DNA of 49,425 nt from Eubacteriales bacterium (GTDB lineage Bacteria; Bacillota; Clostridia; Lachnospirales; Lachnospiraceae): the NCBI GenBank assembly GCA_030524545.1, contig JAUNGM010000030.1, positions 1 through 49,425 on the forward strand. The letters run 5' to 3'. A program made the position numbers and the translations under genes. The notes below the pieces were generated by a model, which was not told the DNA's origin, did no database searches, and saw only the letters and a list, made by a program, of their open reading frames with translations. Below are positions 1-9,123 of the stretch, one piece after another. The first letter of the stretch is position 1; every line of letters begins with the position of its first letter.

Positions 1-2
1 CT

Positions 3-3000
3 TACCAAAAAGGAGCCATTTTTTACCAGAAACACAAACTATTTTACACTACCTCTCTTTTAGATGGAATCATCTCATCGTTTGATAAATTAAATGATGC
101 TCAATTATTTATTCCAACATTCCTATCCTCTATGATGGGATTGCAAAATCTCTTTACTGGCAAGGGTATTACTGATATTGGTATTTCCAAAGATGGAAGT
201 GCTTCTTTAGACGGATATAAACAACATCTCTCTGATGCTGGTGTTCAATTCCAAAAATTTTCCATGAAGTCCATCCTTGCAAATGCTGCAACAGGATTTC
301 TTGTAGGAGCCGGAATCGAATTAGCTATTGCAGGTGTAACGAAACTCATTGATTACACAGTCCACTACAATGAAAATCTAATCAAAAAAGGCGAAGAAGC
401 AAGAGACACAATCCAGCAGCAGACTGATGCCTATAACACCCAAAAATCAACCCTGACAGAGCTTACTACCAAATATAGAGAACTTTCTAAAGGCGTAAAA
501 ATCTCTGGTAATCAAATTAAGAATATTAACTTAACAGACGATCAGTACAAAGATTTTCTCCAAACTGCTAATGATATAGCGTCTGCTGCCCCTTCTCTTG
601 TATCTGCTTGGGACAATGAGGGTAATGCAATCCTCAAAGCGGGAACTAATGTAAACGATCTAAACAAACAGATTTCCGATTATCTTACCCTCCAAAGGGA
701 TTTAACTCATTATAATACGAAAGATAATATTGCAGACCAGTATAAAGGCTTACTGACGGAATCCAAACAGGCACAAGCCGAAATGAATCAGTATCAGATT
801 CAAGCTGATTACGCGCAAGCGAGATACGAAAGTCTCAATTCTTTTTATGATGAACTCCAAAAGAACAAAAATAAAGGCGTACAAACATTTTCGTTAGCAA
901 ATTCCGAAGACGAAGTACTTTTACGAAAATCATTTATTAATGCCGAAGCTTATTTAAATTCCTGGGCGAACGAGGGCGGTGGTGTTAGCTTAACTATCGA
1001 TACCAGTCAGATTGATGAAAATGAATTATCTAGTATTTTGACAACCATAGGTCAAATCCGTGATGAAGCTAACGCAACAGAGAGTGAATATTTGCAAAAG
1101 CTTCAGAATACCAAAGCACTTGATGAATCAAATTGGCGAGAAATCTTCCCGTCTATTCAGTCGTTAGTAGATACAACCAGTCTGTTTGATAGTTGGGATA
1201 ACCAGGAGCTTGCGACAACATTCAAAGATAACATCAGTTCTATGGTATCCAACATGGATATGTCAGATGTATCAAAGAGCATTGAGAAATCCGGTAAAGA
1301 TATCTATGATTGGACAATGGAGGATGTAGTTCAGCCATTGTCACAGGCAAGCAAAGAGCAGCAGGAAACATGGAATGAATTGTTCAATTTTGAACCCGAT
1401 AAAAGTGAAAGTATCAGTGCAGCAGCTAAGAGGAGAGATGCCCTGCTAGAAGAAGTCGCCGCATTTAGTGATAACGATTATTGGACAAAATCCACACTGG
1501 CTAAAGCTTTGGGATATGCTCATACGGATGATAATGGTAAAACAGTATGGAATACGCAGGAAAAGTTGAATCAGGCACAAGAAGCAATGAAGTCACAAGG
1601 CGAAGAATTACGAGATTGGATGAAAAGCTTAAACGCAGAAGACTTTGAAATTGCTTATTCTGTTGTTGGGAATGATGATGAGGAAGCTTTTGAAAATCTT
1701 GGTAATTTTCAAACCAAATTTGAAGAGATAAAAGAAAGTATAGCACGTCAATCTGAAATGGAGCAATATTCTCTTTCTGCAATGAAAGACAATGTAACAT
1801 CAGCACAAACGGCTCTTTCCAACTACTCTTCTGCTATATCAGAATCCATGTCCAATACAGGTCTTACTGCTGATTCTATTGAAGCAATCAAAACCCAATT
1901 CTCTGAATTAGAAGGATTGGACTTAAATGGATTGTTTACAAATACAGCAGAAGGTGTCAAATTAAATTCTGATGCATTAGAAAATTTGATAGATGTCCAG
2001 CATAAAACTAAGACCGCTAATTTTGCAGATGCTATCAAGAAACAATCTGATGCCATCAAGAAGTATAAATCTGATACAGACAGTGCAACCAAACAGACAA
2101 AAGAATATAAAGATACTTTGTCTGGTATGGAAGATGAACTTGCAAATATTCAGCAAGCACAGTCACAATATCATGCCTTATATCTTCAGCAAAAAGAAAT
2201 GTTTTCTGATTATGCGAAGTGGCAAAATGCTCAATCTACAGAAAATGCTGGTGACAAATATACCAGTATGGTATCTGGACTTAAAGAGGCAAAGGAAGCG
2301 TGGGATAAAGGCTTAGTTGGCACAGATGACTTCAAGTCTTTTGCAGCTCTTATCTCTCCTACTGGCGCAGAGGATGCTGTAAATTTCGCAGAGAACTATG
2401 CCAAAGCAAAACGGTATCTTACAGAAGATGTTTCTGGTGCTAAAAATTTCTTAAATGATTTGGAAGCAAAAGGTCTGGCTGAATATAATGCAGAACTTGA
2501 GCAATGGTCACTCAATGTAAAAGATATGGCTGAAGCATCACGTCAGATGGGTATGGGTAAAGACTTCATGTCTGCTATGTTTGGCCGTCTTGAAGACTAT
2601 GGTTTTCATAATAATGTTATTATGGACGCTGAAGATGGTGTATTAAAACTTTCTGAAGCTTATAGTAATTTAGCAAAATCAGAAGCTGAATTGCAGGATA
2701 TGGAATCCAATCCGGATAATTATAATTCCACTGCTATTGAAGCAAAAAGACAGGAAGTTGAAGGATATCAGCGTGACGTTGAAGAATTAAATAGTAATCT
2801 TGATTATTTTGTCAATAATTATGCGGACGAATATAATCAGAAACTAGAAACTGCAAAATCTTCTATTGAAATGCTTAATGAGCAAAGAAAGAAGATTCTT
2901 GAAAGCAATAAGTATGGAGAAAATACATCTGCTATTGCTAATCAGATGGAAAGCCAAATCAAACAATGGGCTGACGAATATAATCTTGAACTTGATGCGG

Positions 3001-6000
3001 AATGTAATGTTACTGGTGTCAAAGGTGATTCGTTAGATAAACTGAAAGAATTACAGGATTCCGACTCAGGTGTTATTTCTAAAGAAATTGAACTTGAATA
3101 CAACATTGATACAATGTCTGAATCGGAAATAGATGCTAAAATCAACGAATTAAATAACGAAAAAGCCAGAATCCAAGTTGAGGTAGATAGCGAAAAAGGA
3201 CAGTCTGCTATTGAACAGATTGATAATGAAGTATCTGCTCTTAATGATCAAAAGATAACTTTGCATATTCAACAAGCGGTTGATGATGGAACTTCTATTG
3301 ATAAATTACTTGCAATAGATGATGATCAGACTTTGGCAACTACGTTGGATATTGATATTTCACAGGTAGATACTGCAAGACAGCAATTAGAGTCTTTGCA
3401 AGATGAAACTGCCGAAACATCTATATCTGTAACGATTGATGAAAGTCAGTTTGATGAGATCCTTAATCGAATAGACGGAGAATCGGCAACTATTACTGTA
3501 AATGAAGAGCAAGGAACGACAGTTGAGCCAAGGCAAGGTGAAGAGATTACAGATACTGTAAATGAAGTTCCTGGAGAGACTGTAGAAAACGAAGATACAG
3601 AAAAAACTGTTACTGTAAATGAAGTTCCTGGCGCTGAAGTAATATCAGAAACCGAAACAAAAAACATTACTGTAAATGAAACATTAGGACAAACTGTAGA
3701 TACTGTACCTGATGCACAGGGAACTTCCAATTTTGATCTTGGTGATTCTCCAGAAACTGTACCTGATGCAAGTGGAATTGCTGATTTTTCTTTAGGAAAG
3801 TCTCCTCTTACCGTTCCAGATGCCACAGGGGTGGTTAATTTTACACTAGGGAATTATCCTACAAGTGTACCAGCGGCAACTCAAGTGGTAAATCAGGTGC
3901 TTGGTTTAAAAGTAGGTAAAGCTTCAGGTACAATGCTCTCTCCTGCTAAAGCTTCCGGAACTGCATATAATGTACTTAATATGAAACCGCTTTCTCGTGC
4001 CCATGCATCTGGAAAGGTAACACTCCCACAAAATGAAAGAGCACTTGTTAATGAAGAGGAAGTAAATGGACATTCCGAATCTATTGTACGTGATGGGAAA
4101 TGGTTCCTGATTCCTGGTGGCGCACATTTTGAAAACCTTAAAAAAGGCGATCTTATATTTAATGCAAAACAGACTGATGAATTATTAAAGCATGGAAGAA
4201 CAAATTCTCATGCTCGTGCCTATGCAGATGGCACGGTAGGAAATTGGTTCGCTAATTCTTATGATTCTGGTTCTATGTGGGGAAGTTTCCAAGGTGGGTT
4301 AGCTGGATCAGGGAAAACTGGTACAGGCTCCTCCAACAACACCTCCAACTCCATCAACAAAGCCGCATCAAGTCTATCATCCGCCGCAGATAGCACTAAG
4401 TCTGCAAGCGATGCTCTGGCAGACCTCATTAAGAAAATTTCTGACAATGTTCAGGATTGGATTGAAGTCCTTATTTCCCGTACAGAAAGTAAGATTGAAT
4501 ATTATCAGGCCGTATCCGAGAATCGGAAAAGTATCAAAAAGAAAAACAAATATCTTACACAAGCGGAATCTGAAGCGGGGAAAGAAGCTGGATATTATAA
4601 ACAGGCAGAGCAAAGATACCTATCCTATGCTAATGAAGTAGCTGTACAAATAGGATTATCTGATGATCTGAAAGCAAAAGTTCAGAACGGCACCGTTGAT
4701 ATCCAACAGTTATCCGAGGACGACAAGAGTCGTGTGGAAGCCTACATGAAGTGGTATGATAAAGCAATCGAAAGCCGTAAAGCCGCAGAAGAAAAATTGA
4801 CTGAACAGGTTGAGATTGCAGCTAAGAAGCTTGAGAATATCACTGATATCTACGATTCATATACCAATAGAACCAAGGCAAAGCAAGACCTGAACAATGC
4901 CAAACTGGAATACCGTGAAACGACTGGTATGACTATAAGTAATGGTTCCGGATATTATAAGCTACTCAATCAACAGATATCCTACGAAAAAAATAACATC
5001 AGTATGCTCCAAAAAGAATACAAAGAGTATGAGAAGCAGCTTAAAGCATACGGAAAGAAATACGGGACTAAATCTGCTGAATATCGTGAGATGCAGACTA
5101 CTCTTATTGGTATCAACGAAGAATTATGGGAAAGTAAGACTGCCCTTGAAGAGTGGAAAAAAGAAGTACGAGAAGCCAAAGAACAGTTAAAACAATGGGG
5201 TGTTGACCGTTGGAGCCGTGCTTCTGATAAACTTAGCGCAGCGAGAAATTATAAAGAGGTTGCAGATGGATATACAGTAACTGAAAAGGATCACAAAGAA
5301 CGGATTAAAAACAATAACCGTGAAATGGCGGCTATAACCAAATTGCGCAATCAGAAAACGAAAGAACTGTCTCTGTATGCCTATAACAGTAAAGAATATC
5401 AGGATCTTGCAGATGAGATTGCACAGCTTGACGTTAATTATATGAATCTAGCCGCTGACAGCGAAGAAGCTAAAAACGCGATCATGGATATCCGCTGGAA
5501 ACCATTCTACGAAGCACAGGAAGCTATTGACGGTGTTGTCAATGAATATGATACGCTCCGTGGCTTGATGGATTCTGATACGTTCATTTCTGAATCTGAT
5601 GGTTCTTTTACAGAAAATGGACTTACTAATCTCCTTCTTCTCCAGGAAAGCGTTGATGCTACTAAGACTAAGATAGCCAACTATCGTAAACAGATTGAAA
5701 ATCTAAATAAGCAATATAAAAAAGGTGATTGGTCACAGGAAGAATATAACGACAAACTCAAAGAATTACATGATGGTTTATTAGATTCTGCCAAGGCAAT
5801 GGAGACTTATAAGCAGTCTATGCTTGACATGTATGAAGAACAGCTCAAAAAGAAAAATGAACTGATGCACGAAGATATTGATGCATACCAAAAGGCATTG
5901 GAAGCCAAGAAAAAATATCATGACTATGATAAGAAGCTAAAATCTCAAACACGTGAGTTGAATATACTGAAAGCCCAGGCGGCTGCTCTTGAAAGTGTCT

Positions 6001-7517
6001 CTGACGCAGCTTCCAAGGCACGCCTAGCCCAGATTAAAGCCCAGATTGCGGAACAGGAAGAAGAATTAGAGGATACCAAATATGAACACAGCTATGAGTT
6101 AAAGTCTGACGGCTATGATAAATTAGCTGACGATGTTGATAAAGCATTGGACAAAACATTAGATTCTTTGAGAACTAATACCGATATGCAGAATCAGGTT
6201 ATCAACGGTATGCTCTCTAATGTGACTACTTCTTATGAGTCCACGTTTGCAAATCTGGACAATATTGTGACGGAACATGGCCTTGTCATGTCAGATACAT
6301 TTAACAATGTGTTTGATAAGCTGGACGAGAAAATGGAGAAAGCACTAGAGGACGGTGTACTAACTGCAAAACTTTACAATACTGGTGATGTACAGGATAC
6401 AAAAGCAGATAAGAAAGTTACAAAATCTGATAACAGTAAAGTTTCTACTACAACAAAAGAGAATGAGAAGAATCTTAAAAAGGTTGTTGCTAATAGTGAC
6501 GATTCCAATAATGCAGGTAAAGGCGGTGGTTCTGGCGAAGCATATGTTAGGGCTACGGACGTAAAACTTAGCAAGACAAGCATCTCTTTAAAGGAAGGCA
6601 AGACTTATACTTTAAAAGCAACTGTTAAACCATCAAATGCGGCTGCAAACTTTACTTGGTCAAGTTCCAATACTAAAGTTGCAAAAGTTTCTTCAAGTGG
6701 TGTTGTAACTGCTGTTTCCGCCGGGTCTGCGACTATCAGTGTAAAAGAAAGCCGATCAAGAAAAACAGCCAAATGCAAGGTGACTGTAAAGGCAAAAGCG
6801 AAACAACCGACTAAACAGCCTGTAAAGCAGACGACTTCTAATAATACGAAAAAGCCCCCTACTACTACACAAAATACAAATACAGATATTTGGGCGGGTA
6901 TCGCAAAAGATACTTCTATGAAAGGTAATAAAAGCCTAAACATTGAACAGTCAATCTACGACCGTATAGCATATAACGGCTATAAAACTGGTTATGCAAG
7001 TCAGAAACAGTTATATACAAACCTAAAAGGTTCTGGAACCTATTCAGGTACCGCAGAGCAGAATACTTGGATGGTTAATAAACTAAAAGGTTCTGGATAT
7101 GCTAAAGGTGGACTTGTTGACCAATTTATCCAACTCCCACCCGACCATTGGCTTAATCAACTCTCAGACAAAAATGACGATGCAGGTATTGTAACTGTTA
7201 ATCCAGGAGAATATATTCTTCCGGAGCATATTGTAGGGAAGATGGGGCCAGCGTTGGATACTATGGAAAATTTCAATGAAAATGTTAGGAAGTATTCTTC
7301 TTATAGCAATCATACTACGAATCAGGCTCCTGTGATAAACTACGATTCTCTCATAACCGTTAATGGAAATGTAGATAAAGACGTTATGGGTGACTTAGAA
7401 ACATTAGCTAAACAGCTTGTCAACAATAAAAATTTTGTTAATGGAATGACTGGGAAAGTTAGCACTAATCTAACCCAAAATATGTATAAGGCAGGGTTTA
7501 ATAGGCGAGTAAGATGA
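3..7517 (+). CDS. Phage tail tape measure protein, 5' end cut by the window
   Basis: The reading frame is open from base 3, so the first in-window ATG at 132 is probably internal and the gene starts upstream. At least 2,505 residues are encoded. Tape measure proteins set the length of the phage tail tube and travel through it at infection. Support, numbered from the ATG at 132: a hydrophobic stretch near residues 50-70; very long Lys/Glu/Gln-rich coiled-coil segments (about 160-1,100 and 1,430-2,030); a run of short repeats (about 1,120-1,255); the motif LIPGGAHFENLKKGD (about 1,325-1,340), which I recognise from clostridial tape measure proteins; a Big2-like Ig domain (about 2,140-2,220); and a C-terminus with GGLVDQF and VNPGEYILPEH. 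It ends 115 bases before the integrase. The family assignment is strong; the true start is unknown. Confidence 0.85.
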   Translation, partial: YQKGAIFYQKHKLFYTTSLLDGIISSFDKLNDAQLFIPTFLSSMMGLQNLFTGKGITDIGISKDGSASLDGYKQHLSDAGVQFQKFSMKSILANAATGFLVGAGIELAIAGVTKLIDYTVHYNENLIKKGEEARDTIQQQTDAYNTQKSTLTELTTKYRELSKGVKISGNQIKNINLTDDQYKDFLQTANDIASAAPSLVSAWDNEGNAILKAGTNVNDLNKQISDYLTLQRDLTHYNTKDNIADQYKGLLTESKQAQAEMNQYQIQADYAQARYESLNSFYDELQKNKNKGVQTFSLANSEDEVLLRKSFINAEAYLNSWANEGGGVSLTIDTSQIDENELSSILTTIGQIRDEANATESEYLQKLQNTKALDESNWREIFPSIQSLVDTTSLFDSWDNQELATTFKDNISSMVSNMDMSDVSKSIEKSGKDIYDWTMEDVVQPLSQASKEQQETWNELFNFEPDKSESISAAAKRRDALLEEVAAFSDNDYWTKSTLAKALGYAHTDDNGKTVWNTQEKLNQAQEAMKSQGEELRDWMKSLNAEDFEIAYSVVGNDDEEAFENLGNFQTKFEEIKESIARQSEMEQYSLSAMKDNVTSAQTALSNYSSAISESMSNTGLTADSIEAIKTQFSELEGLDLNGLFTNTAEGVKLNSDALENLIDVQHKTKTANFADAIKKQSDAIKKYKSDTDSATKQTKEYKDTLSGMEDELANIQQAQSQYHALYLQQKEMFSDYAKWQNAQSTENAGDKYTSMVSGLKEAKEAWDKGLVGTDDFKSFAALISPTGAEDAVNFAENYAKAKRYLTEDVSGAKNFLNDLEAKGLAEYNAELEQWSLNVKDMAEASRQMGMGKDFMSAMFGRLEDYGFHNNVIMDAEDGVLKLSEAYSNLAKSEAELQDMESNPDNYNSTAIEAKRQEVEGYQRDVEELNSNLDYFVNNYADEYNQKLETAKSSIEMLNEQRKKILESNKYGENTSAIANQMESQIKQWADEYNLELDAECNVTGVKGDSLDKLKELQDSDSGVISKEIELEYNIDTMSESEIDAKINELNNEKARIQVEVDSEKGQSAIEQIDNEVSALNDQKITLHIQQAVDDGTSIDKLLAIDDDQTLATTLDIDISQVDTARQQLESLQDETAETSISVTIDESQFDEILNRIDGESATITVNEEQGTTVEPRQGEEITDTVNEVPGETVENEDTEKTVTVNEVPGAEVISETETKNITVNETLGQTVDTVPDAQGTSNFDLGDSPETVPDASGIADFSLGKSPLTVPDATGVVNFTLGNYPTSVPAATQVVNQVLGLKVGKASGTMLSPAKASGTAYNVLNMKPLSRAHASGKVTLPQNERALVNEEEVNGHSESIVRDGKWFLIPGGAHFENLKKGDLIFNAKQTDELLKHGRTNSHARAYADGTVGNWFANSYDSGSMWGSFQGGLAGSGKTGTGSSNNTSNSINKAASSLSSAADSTKSASDALADLIKKISDNVQDWIEVLISRTESKIEYYQAVSENRKSIKKKNKYLTQAESEAGKEAGYYKQAEQRYLSYANEVAVQIGLSDDLKAKVQNGTVDIQQLSEDDKSRVEAYMKWYDKAIESRKAAEEKLTEQVEIAAKKLENITDIYDSYTNRTKAKQDLNNAKLEYRETTGMTISNGSGYYKLLNQQISYEKNNISMLQKEYKEYEKQLKAYGKKYGTKSAEYREMQTTLIGINEELWESKTALEEWKKEVREAKEQLKQWGVDRWSRASDKLSAARNYKEVADGYTVTEKDHKERIKNNNREMAAITKLRNQKTKELSLYAYNSKEYQDLADEIAQLDVNYMNLAADSEEAKNAIMDIRWKPFYEAQEAIDGVVNEYDTLRGLMDSDTFISESDGSFTENGLTNLLLLQESVDATKTKIANYRKQIENLNKQYKKGDWSQEEYNDKLKELHDGLLDSAKAMETYKQSMLDMYEEQLKKKNELMHEDIDAYQKALEAKKKYHDYDKKLKSQTRELNILKAQAAALESVSDAASKARLAQIKAQIAEQEEELEDTKYEHSYELKSDGYDKLADDVDKALDKTLDSLRTNTDMQNQVINGMLSNVTTSYESTFANLDNIVTEHGLVMSDTFNNVFDKLDEKMEKALEDGVLTAKLYNTGDVQDTKADKKVTKSDNSKVSTTTKENEKNLKKVVANSDDSNNAGKGGGSGEAYVRATDVKLSKTSISLKEGKTYTLKATVKPSNAAANFTWSSSNTKVAKVSSSGVVTAVSAGSATISVKESRSRKTAKCKVTVKAKAKQPTKQPVKQTTSNNTKKPPTTTQNTNTDIWAGIAKDTSMKGNKSLNIEQSIYDRIAYNGYKTGYASQKQLYTNLKGSGTYSGTAEQNTWMVNKLKGSGYAKGGLVDQFIQLPPDHWLNQLSDKNDDAGIVTVNPGEYILPEHIVGKMGPALDTMENFNENVRKYSSYSNHTTNQAPVINYDSLITVNGNVDKDVMGDLETLAKQLVNNKNFVNGMTGKVSTNLTQNMYKAGFNRRVR
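3495..3905 (+). repeat. Two degenerate repeat series inside the tape measure gene
   Basis: Four copies of an ACTGTAAATGAA core (TVNE) begin near 3495, 3555, 3612 and 3669, followed by four VPDA/VPAA units starting at 3705, 3759, 3813 and 3867 with an exact 54-bp (18-residue) period. The second unit has the pattern TVPDAxGxxxFxLGxxP. These are protein-level repeats within one reading frame, not a separate element. Confidence 0.8.
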
Positions 7518-7594
7518 TAGATTAATGGCAAAGGCTTTTCTGTTCGTTTATATTCTTACATTTATAGCAATTTTAAAATCAATATATTCAATTT

Positions 7595-7624
7595 ATCAGG
7601 AGGGAGCGATTTGCCCCTCCTGAT
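7595..7624 (+). terminator. Perfect 10-bp hairpin between tape measure and integrase
   Basis: Arms ATCAGGAGGG (7595-7604) and CCCTCCTGAT (7615-7624) pair perfectly around a 10-base loop. It lies 78 bases after the tape measure stop and 9 bases before the integrase ATG. Only a weak T run follows, so it may be a terminator for the phage late operon, or a structure that hides the AGGAGG sequence in its left arm and limits integrase translation. Confidence 0.55.
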
Positions 7625-7632
7625 TTATATAG

Positions 7633-8874
7633 ATGAAAGGAAGGATTTTTATAGAAACAACAAATATTAATGACAACGAATTATTGAATTACATCAAAAA
7701 TAATGATATCCTATTGTTGGAAACTGTACGGCAACAAATAGAAATGAAAAAAAGAAAGGATATTTTAGCAAAGCATCCATATAAAATATGGGAAGGTAAA
7801 GATCAAAAATGGCGAACATATCTTTTAAATAAAGACGGCAAAAGAAAATTGATAAAGAGAAATAGCCGTGAAGCTGTAGAAGATATAGTTATTAAGCATG
7901 TAAAAGAAAAAGTGGAGAATCCAACGGTTGAAGAGGTGTTCCATGAATGGAATGATCGTCGTGCAGAACTTGGAAAGATTTCTAAACCAACGCAAGAACG
8001 TAATAGACAGGTATTTAAGAGACACTATACTAAATTCGGTAAAGAACGTATTAAATCAATTACAGAATCAGATATTAGTGATTTTCTTGAAGAGCAGATT
8101 TCAGAGCATAATCTATCTGCAAAAGCATTTTCAAATTTAAAAAGTATAACTAAAGGCTTTTTGAAGCGTGCTAAGAAAAGAAATCTGACAGATATGAGTA
8201 TTGATGAAATATTTACAGATATGGATTTGGCGGATACTTCATTCAAGAAAACTGTCAAAGAAGATAATCAAGAAGTTTTTGATGATGAAGAACTTGAAAA
8301 AGTTTTTGATTATCTGATGTCGGATTTAGATATTAAAAATATGGCAATACTGCTTATGTTTGTGTCTGGTGTTCGTGTTGGAGAATTAGTTACTTTGAAA
8401 CATTCAGATTTTGATGGGAACTCTTTCAAAGTTAGAAGGACAGAAACGAGGATATCGAAAGAATCTGGTGGGTATGAGTATCTTGTTAAAGAATTTCCAA
8501 AGTCTGCCGCAGGTGTCCGGACAGTGGTTGTACCAGAAACATATTCTTGGCTTATAAATAAGTTGAGATTATATAATCCATTTGGTGAATATATCTTTTG
8601 TGATTCAAAAGGGGAGAGAATGACAACCAACTGTATTCGCAGGAGAATGGACAGAATGTGCAAGACATTGAATATTGTACGTAAATCTCCACATAAAGTT
8701 AGAAAAACATATGGAAGCATCCTTCTTGATAATAATATTGACCGTAGACTTATCACTGGACAGATGGGGCATACAGATATTGCTACTACTGAACATTATT
8801 ACCATCGAAACCGTAAGAGTATTGAGAAAAAGACAGAAATTCTTAATAAGATATCAGAATTTGCGGTAAGGTAA
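7633..8874 (+). CDS. int: Tyrosine recombinase / phage integrase
   Basis: A 413-residue site-specific recombinase that would integrate and excise the element. Domains in order: an N-terminal arm-binding-like region (about 50-95), a SAM-like core-binding domain (about 100-200), and a catalytic domain (about 225-405). Visible catalytic residues are Arg248 in SGVRVGEL, His354 and Arg357 in SPHKVRK, His380 in MGHTDIATT, and the nucleophile Tyr389 in TTEHYYH. The length is normal for phage and ICE integrases. No good ribosome site precedes the ATG at 7633: the nearest AGGAGG is 30 bases away and locked in a hairpin, while AAGGAAGG lies just inside the gene, so the real start may be a rare codon slightly downstream. 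It sits at the element edge next to the putative attachment site, as expected. Confidence 0.93.
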   Translation: MKGRIFIETTNINDNELLNYIKNNDILLLETVRQQIEMKKRKDILAKHPYKIWEGKDQKWRTYLLNKDGKRKLIKRNSREAVEDIVIKHVKEKVENPTVEEVFHEWNDRRAELGKISKPTQERNRQVFKRHYTKFGKERIKSITESDISDFLEEQISEHNLSAKAFSNLKSITKGFLKRAKKRNLTDMSIDEIFTDMDLADTSFKKTVKEDNQEVFDDEELEKVFDYLMSDLDIKNMAILLMFVSGVRVGELVTLKHSDFDGNSFKVRRTETRISKESGGYEYLVKEFPKSAAGVRTVVVPETYSWLINKLRLYNPFGEYIFCDSKGERMTTNCIRRRMDRMCKTLNIVRKSPHKVRKTYGSILLDNNIDRRLITGQMGHTDIATTEHYYHRNRKSIEKKTEILNKISEFAVR

Positions 8875-8910
8875 TCAAAAAACGCCCCAAAAGTATGTAA
8901 AGGTAATCAA
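8868..8910 (+). repeat. 11-bp direct repeat flanking the integrase stop codon
   Basis: AAGGTAATCAA occurs at 8868-8878 and again at 8900-8910, 32 bp apart (about three helical turns), between the end of the integrase gene and the putative crossover site. Short direct repeats in this position are typical integrase arm-binding sites; that role is inferred. Confidence 0.5.
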
Positions 8911-8960
8911 GACAAAAGGCTGGAAAGTATTGATTTTACTAGGGTTTCGGGACTTTGGTA

Positions 8961-8986
8961 AACGGTTCAATTCCCGTCAGCAGCTT
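8961..8986 (+). other. Putative attachment site: remnant resembling a tRNA 3' end
   Basis: The sequence contains GGTTCAATTCC, which matches the T-loop consensus of tRNA and tmRNA genes, flanked by ACGG/CCGT that could form part of a T-stem, and is followed within a few bases by an intrinsic terminator. No matching 5' half of a tRNA is present upstream, as expected if integration split the gene and the functional copy was rebuilt at the other end of the element. The T-stem pairing is imperfect and no CCA is encoded, so this is tentative. Confidence 0.35.
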
Positions 8987-8989
8987 GAA

Positions 8990-9018
8990 AAAGTCTTGAG
9001 AAAATCAAGACTTTTTTT
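8990..9018 (+). terminator. Intrinsic terminator downstream of the putative att site
   Basis: A perfect 10-bp stem, AAAGTCTTGA (8990-8999) with TCAAGACTTT (9005-9014), a 5-base loop and a run of T to 9017. It could end integrase transcription or be the original terminator of the RNA gene used for integration. Confidence 0.85.
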
Positions 9019-9123
9019 GTGCTTTAACCGTGCAACTTTTTTTACAATTTTTTCGGAAAAACTTTTAAAATGCCATGGATTATGGTAAGATATATTTTCA
9101 AAAGAGGCTTAGGAGGGCAAGAG

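Larger units (their letters stand above)
1..9018. mobile_element. Right end of an integrated prophage or phage-like element
   Basis: The stretch contains a tail tape measure gene, a tyrosine integrase, direct repeats and a tRNA-3'-end-like sequence followed by a terminator, which is the usual anatomy of a prophage boundary. The DNA is clearly AT-richer, and richer in AAT/GAT/TAT codons, than the host genes that begin with glnS at 9124. The left end lies outside the window. No head, portal, lysis or lysogeny-control genes are visible here, so whether the element is intact cannot be judged. The right limit near 9018 is inferred from the attachment-site-like sequence and the composition change. 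Confidence 0.75.

Noticed and set aside
3446-3826. A - strand frame of 126 codons opposite the tape measure repeats
   Set aside because: Its repetitive Ser/Val/Thr protein is just the reverse complement of the TVNE/VPDA repeats.
9019-9123. T-box leader upstream of glnS
   Set aside because: No AGGGTGGNACCGCG-type T-box or specifier stem is visible in the short AT-rich interval after the terminator.
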